Part shown: piece after piece, positions 6,878 through 9,336 of the stretch
Numbering within the stretch: the stretch's first letter is position 1
Layout of the letters: every line of letters starts with the position of its first letter
Source: Bacillota bacterium
Lineage (GTDB): Bacteria > Bacillota > Clostridia > Lachnospirales > Lachnospiraceae
Assembly: GCA_023415475.1 (NCBI GenBank)
Contig: JAEZKL010000188.1
Coordinates: 1-9,336 of the forward strand
Length of the DNA: 9,336 nucleotides
Direction: 5' to 3'
Notes under the pieces: model-generated
What the model saw: only the letters and a program-made list of their open reading frames with translations
Told to the model about the DNA's origin: nothing
Database searches by the model: none
Made by a program: the position numbers and the translations under genes

Positions 6878-6907
6878 ATATAATTCGTAAAAACAGTCGA
6901 ATTATAT
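6878..6907. promoter_or_regulatory. Perfect 10-bp dyad over the permease promoter (candidate operator)
   Basis: ATATAATTCG (6878-6887) and CGAATTATAT (6898-6907) are exact inverted repeats separated by 10 bases, so equal positions in the half-sites are about two helical turns apart. The right arm contains the -10 box of the minus-strand permease promoter (6901-6906) and the left arm lies just past the predicted transcription start. That position suits a dimeric repressor. It would also form a weak hairpin in the leader if transcription started further upstream. Confidence 0.55.
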
Positions 6908-6930
6908 TATGCACTTTTTTTCACTGTGAA
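6901..6930 (-). promoter_or_regulatory. Sigma-A-type promoter of the AEC permease gene
   Basis: On the minus strand TTCACA (6930-6925, five of six consensus bases), an 18-base spacer and a perfect TATAAT (6906-6901). The predicted start is near 6894, about 36 bases before the permease ATG. Confidence 0.65.
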
Positions 6931-7009
6931 GCAAGTAGATTTTTTTGAATTGAATGTAGAAAATGTATAATTCCTTTTGATAATGTCCTATCATATAACA
7001 ATAAATAGA

Positions 7010-7038
7010 TTGATGATTGGATTTGTAATTTGTAAAAT
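7010..7038 (+). promoter_or_regulatory. Likely promoter of the riboswitch-mntP transcript
   Basis: TTGATG (7010-7015), a 17-base spacer and TAAAAT (7033-7038) would start transcription near 7045, some 20 bases before the riboswitch core. Alternatives exist: GATAAT at 7051-7056 with a short-spaced TTGTAA, and a TATAAT at 6965-6970 with a poor -35. The remaining AT-rich DNA between 6931 and 7009 shows nothing else I can support. Confidence 0.5.
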
Positions 7039-7060
7039 CTTATTAATTTAGATAATGGTA

Positions 7061-7162
7061 CTGAAAGAGGGAGTAGTTAGCATACAATTAGTATGTGGCA
7101 AGTCAACATAGTGATTCCGTAAAAAATCTGGCTTACCTTAATGAACGAGACTCATGTATGGC
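7061..7162 (+). ncRNA. yybP-ykoY family manganese riboswitch aptamer
   Basis: The two conserved metal-site loops of the yybP-ykoY class are present in order and at sensible spacing: GGGAGTAG (7069-7076, loop L1) and AACGAGAC (7144-7151, loop L3). Between them GCATAC/GTATGT (7080-7085, 7091-7096) forms a hairpin and GGCAAGTC/GGCTTACC (7097-7104, 7130-7137) a second helix with one mismatch. The aptamer binds Mn2+ at the docked L1-L3 loops. It lies directly before mntP, the textbook target of this class. P1 looks weak here: only GAG/CTC (7067-7069, 7151-7153) pairs cleanly. I rely on the loops and the gene context; a covariance-model search was not possible. Confidence 0.8.
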
Positions 7163-7190
7163 TGAATTCCGGCTATACATGAGCTTTATT
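7151..7190 (+). terminator. Riboswitch-controlled terminator before mntP
   Basis: CTCATGTATGGC (7151-7162) pairs with GCTATACATGAG (7172-7183) over 12 bp with one G-T wobble, 9-base loop, followed by the interrupted T-tract CTTTATTTAT. Its 5' arm includes the CTC that closes the aptamer's P1, so ligand-stabilised aptamer and terminator exclude each other. This predicts an ON switch: manganese relieves termination. The T-tract is weak, so termination may be partial. Confidence 0.7.
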
Positions 7191-7245
7191 TATGTTCATC
7201 TCCTGCTCTTAACCGATACTGTTACCGATAAGAAAGGAATATGAT

Positions 7246-7818
7246 ATGGATTTAATAACATTAATCTTACTTGCACTTGGCGTATCCGCAGATGCCTTTG
7301 CAGTAGCTGTAACAAATGGCATGTGCAGTAGCAAGGTGACAAAAAAGCATGCAGTTGTGACTGCCTTAACCTTTGGCTTTTTTCAGGCATTGATGCCGGT
7401 GCTGGGTTTTACTCTGGGAAAAGCCTTTTCTGATATCGTATGTCGCTACCAGCATTGGATTGCTCTCCTGCTTCTTGGAGCAATCGGTGTTAATATGTTA
7501 GCCGATACCTTTGAGGAATGGAAAAGCACCGTATCCACCTGCACGAACCGAAACCTGTTTAATGCGAAAAATCTCATAATGCAGGGGATTGCCACAAGTA
7601 TTGATGCTTTGGCAGCCGGTGTTAGTATTGCTGTATTAAATATCAATATCCTTTCCGCAGCATTACTGATCGGACTGATTACCTTTGTTCTGTGTACCTT
7701 AGGCGTTTACATCGGTAAGAAGTTCGGCTCCTTATTCGGTCTGCGCGCTAAGCTGGTAGGTGGTATCGTTTTAATCGCCATAGGCTTAAAAATATTTGTG
7801 GAGAATCAATTCTTATAG
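7246..7818 (+). CDS. mntP: Manganese efflux pump MntP
   Basis: A 190-residue membrane protein of the MntP (former DUF204/YebN) family, which exports Mn2+ and protects the cell from manganese overload. It has six hydrophobic segments built as two related halves: GVSADAFAVAVTNG at 12-25 and ATSIDALAAGVSIAV at 116-130 carry the paired acidic residues Asp16 and Asp120 within the membrane, the conserved charged positions of the family. A short hydrophilic loop (about 90-108, EEWKSTVSTCTNRN) separates the halves. Length matches the family. The ATG has AAAGGA seven bases upstream. Control is by the yybP-ykoY riboswitch in its leader, which strongly supports the assignment. The product ends at TAG, with no GC-rich terminator downstream; readthrough into the GNAT gene 105 bases later is possible. 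Confidence 0.95.
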   Translation: MDLITLILLALGVSADAFAVAVTNGMCSSKVTKKHAVVTALTFGFFQALMPVLGFTLGKAFSDIVCRYQHWIALLLLGAIGVNMLADTFEEWKSTVSTCTNRNLFNAKNLIMQGIATSIDALAAGVSIAVLNINILSAALLIGLITFVLCTLGVYIGKKFGSLFGLRAKLVGGIVLIAIGLKIFVENQFL

Positions 7819-7847
7819 ATATTACGCAAAACACAAAACCAAAGCTA

Positions 7848-7874
7848 CAAAAGCTTGATAATTACCAAGTTTTG
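7848..7874. repeat. Imperfect inverted repeat overlapping the GNAT promoter
   Basis: CAAAAGCTTG (7848-7857) and CAAGTTTTG (7866-7874) are inverted repeats of 9 bp, apart from one extra G at 7853, with an 8-base centre. The left arm overlaps the -35 box (7855-7860) and the right arm fills the spacer. It could be an operator; as an RNA hairpin it is AT-rich and lacks a following T-run, so it is a poor mntP terminator. Confidence 0.4.
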
Positions 7875-7883
7875 ATAGATAAT
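7855..7883 (+). promoter_or_regulatory. Sigma-A-type promoter of the GNAT-SDR gene pair
   Basis: TTGATA (7855-7860, five of six consensus bases), a 17-base spacer and GATAAT (7878-7883, five of six). Transcription would start near 7890, about 34 bases before the ATG at 7924. Confidence 0.65.
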
Positions 7884-7910
7884 ATAGAGGTATGGTATCT
7901 CACAAAACGA

Positions 7911-7916
7911 GAGGAG
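7911..7916 (+). promoter_or_regulatory. Ribosome binding site fixing the GNAT start
   Basis: GAGGAG lies one base before the ATG at 7918, too close to serve it, but seven bases before the in-frame ATG at 7924. This decides for the second ATG, two codons downstream. Confidence 0.75.
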
Positions 7917-7923
7917 AATGCAG

Positions 7924-8559
7924 ATGAGCTATGAAGCATGTTTTGAAAAGCTGCCAAAGCTTGAGACTAATCGATTGATTCTTCGCCAAATAACCGATAG
8001 TGCCTCCGATGGAAAGGACAGTCTGGAATTCATTAATGATTACAGCGTATATCGTTTTTGGGGATTGTATGACGAAGCAAAGGATACCAATGGTCGACGA
8101 CGTCCTAAGAAGAAAATCAAGCTGGATTATCACTATAACGCCACCATGAAGGAGTACCGTGCCGGCCGTGAGCTAACCTGGCTTTTGGAGCTAAAGGATT
8201 CTCATAAGGTGATCGGTGAGATGGTGTTTTATGATTTTCGTTTAAAACGTCAGGCAGATATCGGTTATCGTATCAATAAGGAGTATTGGGGTAAGGGCTT
8301 TGCTCCGGAGGCAGGACAGGCACTGATTAAATTAGCGTTTGAATATATGGGACTGACCCGTATCCAGCTACGCTGCTTTGCCGATAATCATGGTTCCGTC
8401 AGAGTTGCACATAAGCTTAACTTCACTCAGGAAGGCTATATTAAACAGGGAGCCATCCTGAATGTAATGACTGATTATTATATCTTCGGACTACTGCAAG
8501 AGAATTATGACAAAAACACAATTGATGATTCGATTTTAATTTTTGAAGGAGGATGCTAA
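7924..8559 (+). CDS. GNAT-family N-acetyltransferase (RimJ/RimL-like)
   Basis: A 211-residue acetyltransferase that moves an acetyl group from acetyl-CoA to an amine. It opens with the RimJ/RimL-style strand LETNRLILRQIT at 13-24. The acetyl-CoA core is at 113-139: IGYRINKEYWGKGFAPEAGQ region, with the pyrophosphate loop WGKGFA at 122-127. Next comes the NxxSxRVAHKLNF block at 155-167, standard for this subfamily. A basic insert, GRRRPKKKIK at 57-66, sits between helices 1 and 2 and is less usual; it might contact an acidic or nucleic-acid partner, or be just a loop. The substrate is unknown: ribosomal-protein N-termini, small amines and antibiotics are all possible for such proteins. The start is ATG 7924 for ribosome-binding-site spacing; ATG 7918 would add two residues. 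The stop overlaps the next gene's ATG (TAATG), so the pair is probably translationally coupled. Confidence 0.9.
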   Translation: MSYEACFEKLPKLETNRLILRQITDSASDGKDSLEFINDYSVYRFWGLYDEAKDTNGRRRPKKKIKLDYHYNATMKEYRAGRELTWLLELKDSHKVIGEMVFYDFRLKRQADIGYRINKEYWGKGFAPEAGQALIKLAFEYMGLTRIQLRCFADNHGSVRVAHKLNFTQEGYIKQGAILNVMTDYYIFGLLQENYDKNTIDDSILIFEGGC

Positions 8560-9336
8560 TGAAGGCATTATTTATTGGAGGTACCGGAACCATCAGTACC
8601 GCAATTACACAGCTTGCTCCCGGCTACGGTTTTGATCTCTATCTTTTAAACCGTGGTAACCGCTCAGAGCTGGTCCCGGAGGGTGTTAAGATGATTGAAG
8701 CAGATATTAATAACGAAGCTGATGTCAAAGAGAAGCTTAAGGATATGACCTTTGATGTTGTGGCACAGTTTATTGCTTTTGATACGGAGGCATTAAAGAG
8801 GGATGTCCGTTTATTTACCGGTAAGACAAAGCAGTACATCTTCATCAGCTCTGCTTCTGCTTATCAGAAGCCCCTGTCAAGCCCTATCATTACAGAGAGC
8901 ACTCCTCTGGCCAATCCATATTGGGAGTACTCAAGAAAAAAGATTGCATGTGAGGAATATCTGATGGAGGAATATCGGAGCAACGGCTTCCCTATCACCA
9001 TCGTTCGTCCCAGTCATACCTATGGTTGCTTTAACGTTCCTCTGGCTATTCATGGAAGGAACGGCAGTTATAGTGTCATAAACCGCATCAAGCAGGGTAA
9101 GAAGGTTATTGTACATGGTGACGGAAGCTCACTCTGGACACTGACCCATAATTCGGATTTTGCGAAAGCCTTTCTCGGTCTGATGGGTAATTTCCACGCA
9201 ATCGGTGAAGCTGTTCAGATTACCTCGGATGAAAGCCTTGCCTGGAATCAGATTTATGAGATTATCGGTAATGCCCTGGGAGTTAAGCCTAACATAGTCC
9301 ATATCCCCTCCGAGACCTTAGCAAAAGCAAATAGTG
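8559..9336 (+). CDS. Extended-SDR NAD(P)-dependent epimerase/dehydratase, cut at window end
   Basis: An open frame begins at ATG 8559 and runs off the right edge after 259 codons; the C-terminus is missing. It is a short-chain dehydrogenase of the extended, sugar-nucleotide-epimerase type. The N-terminal Rossmann fold has FIGGTGTIS at 5-13, a GGTGxI variant of GxxGxxG, followed by NRG at 31-33 after beta-2, which hints at NADP. FISSASAY at 95-102 holds the catalytic-serine strand, Y124-S-R-K-K128 the YxxxK pair, and VRPSHTYG at 149-156 the usual substrate-side block. The LNRG text and GGTGxIS loop resemble atypical family members near plant CSP41 proteins, often annotated only as NAD-dependent epimerases, so a true epimerase activity is not assured. 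AAGGAGG sits six bases before the ATG, which overlaps the GNAT stop by one base. Co-expression with the GNAT is expected; a shared substrate is only a guess. Confidence 0.92.
   Translation, partial: MKALFIGGTGTISTAITQLAPGYGFDLYLLNRGNRSELVPEGVKMIEADINNEADVKEKLKDMTFDVVAQFIAFDTEALKRDVRLFTGKTKQYIFISSASAYQKPLSSPIITESTPLANPYWEYSRKKIACEEYLMEEYRSNGFPITIVRPSHTYGCFNVPLAIHGRNGSYSVINRIKQGKKVIVHGDGSSLWTLTHNSDFAKAFLGLMGNFHAIGEAVQITSDESLAWNQIYEIIGNALGVKPNIVHIPSETLAKANS

Noticed and set aside
7212..7230. Direct repeat ACCGATA (7212-7218 and 7224-7230) before mntP
   Set aside because: Two 7-base copies 12 bases apart are too short to support a binding site or mobile origin on their own.
7918..7923. ATG at 7918 as the GNAT start
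   Set aside because: GAGGAG ends one base before it; the ATG at 7924 has the correct seven-base spacing.

Overview
The window looks like chromosomal DNA of a low-GC, anaerobic Bacillota, most likely a Clostridia/Lachnospiraceae-type organism. The signs are AT-rich intergenic DNA, strong GGAGG-type ribosome binding sites, GTG as an alternative start, sigma-A-like promoters and protein families typical of clostridia (DegV, AEC permease, MntP with a yybP-ykoY leader). The taxonomic call is inference from style, not from a database match. I see no mobile element, phage gene, CRISPR array, rRNA or tRNA.

Layout. The 3' part of argG (argininosuccinate synthase) enters from the left on the + strand. 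It meets a minus-strand membrane-anchored alpha/beta hydrolase at one shared bidirectional terminator (515-548). A minus-strand operon follows, read right to left: a TrmH/SpoU-family RNA methyltransferase (4626 to 3877), an MFS transporter (3837 to 2542) and a membrane-anchored glycerophosphodiester phosphodiesterase (2493 to 1666). It closes with a terminator at 1570-1630. Its likely promoter (4695-4723) would start the transcript at or next to the first base of an 11-bp hairpin. Upstream of it, also on the minus strand, are a DegV-family fatty-acid-binding protein with a folded-looking leader (5684-5759) and an AEC-family permease whose promoter overlaps a perfect 10-bp inverted repeat.

At about 6.9 kb the direction switches to +. 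A gene-free stretch of 387 bases holds the divergent permease promoter, a + strand promoter, a yybP-ykoY manganese-type riboswitch with an overlapping terminator, and then mntP (Mn2+ exporter). The likely logic is that manganese stabilises the aptamer, blocks the terminator and turns on the exporter. A GNAT acetyltransferase with its own promoter, and an extended-SDR NAD(P)-dependent epimerase/dehydratase overlapping it by one base, finish the window; the latter runs off the right edge.

The genes do not form one pathway. They are housekeeping, lipid, transport and RNA-modification functions. No convincing new multi-gene system is visible. The points worth a second look are regulatory: the degV leader RNA, the 5'-terminal hairpin of the methyltransferase operon, the permease operator, the unusual expression platform of the mntP riboswitch, and the dyad in the GNAT promoter. 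Two gene starts (GDPD, GNAT) are moved to codons with properly spaced ribosome binding sites.
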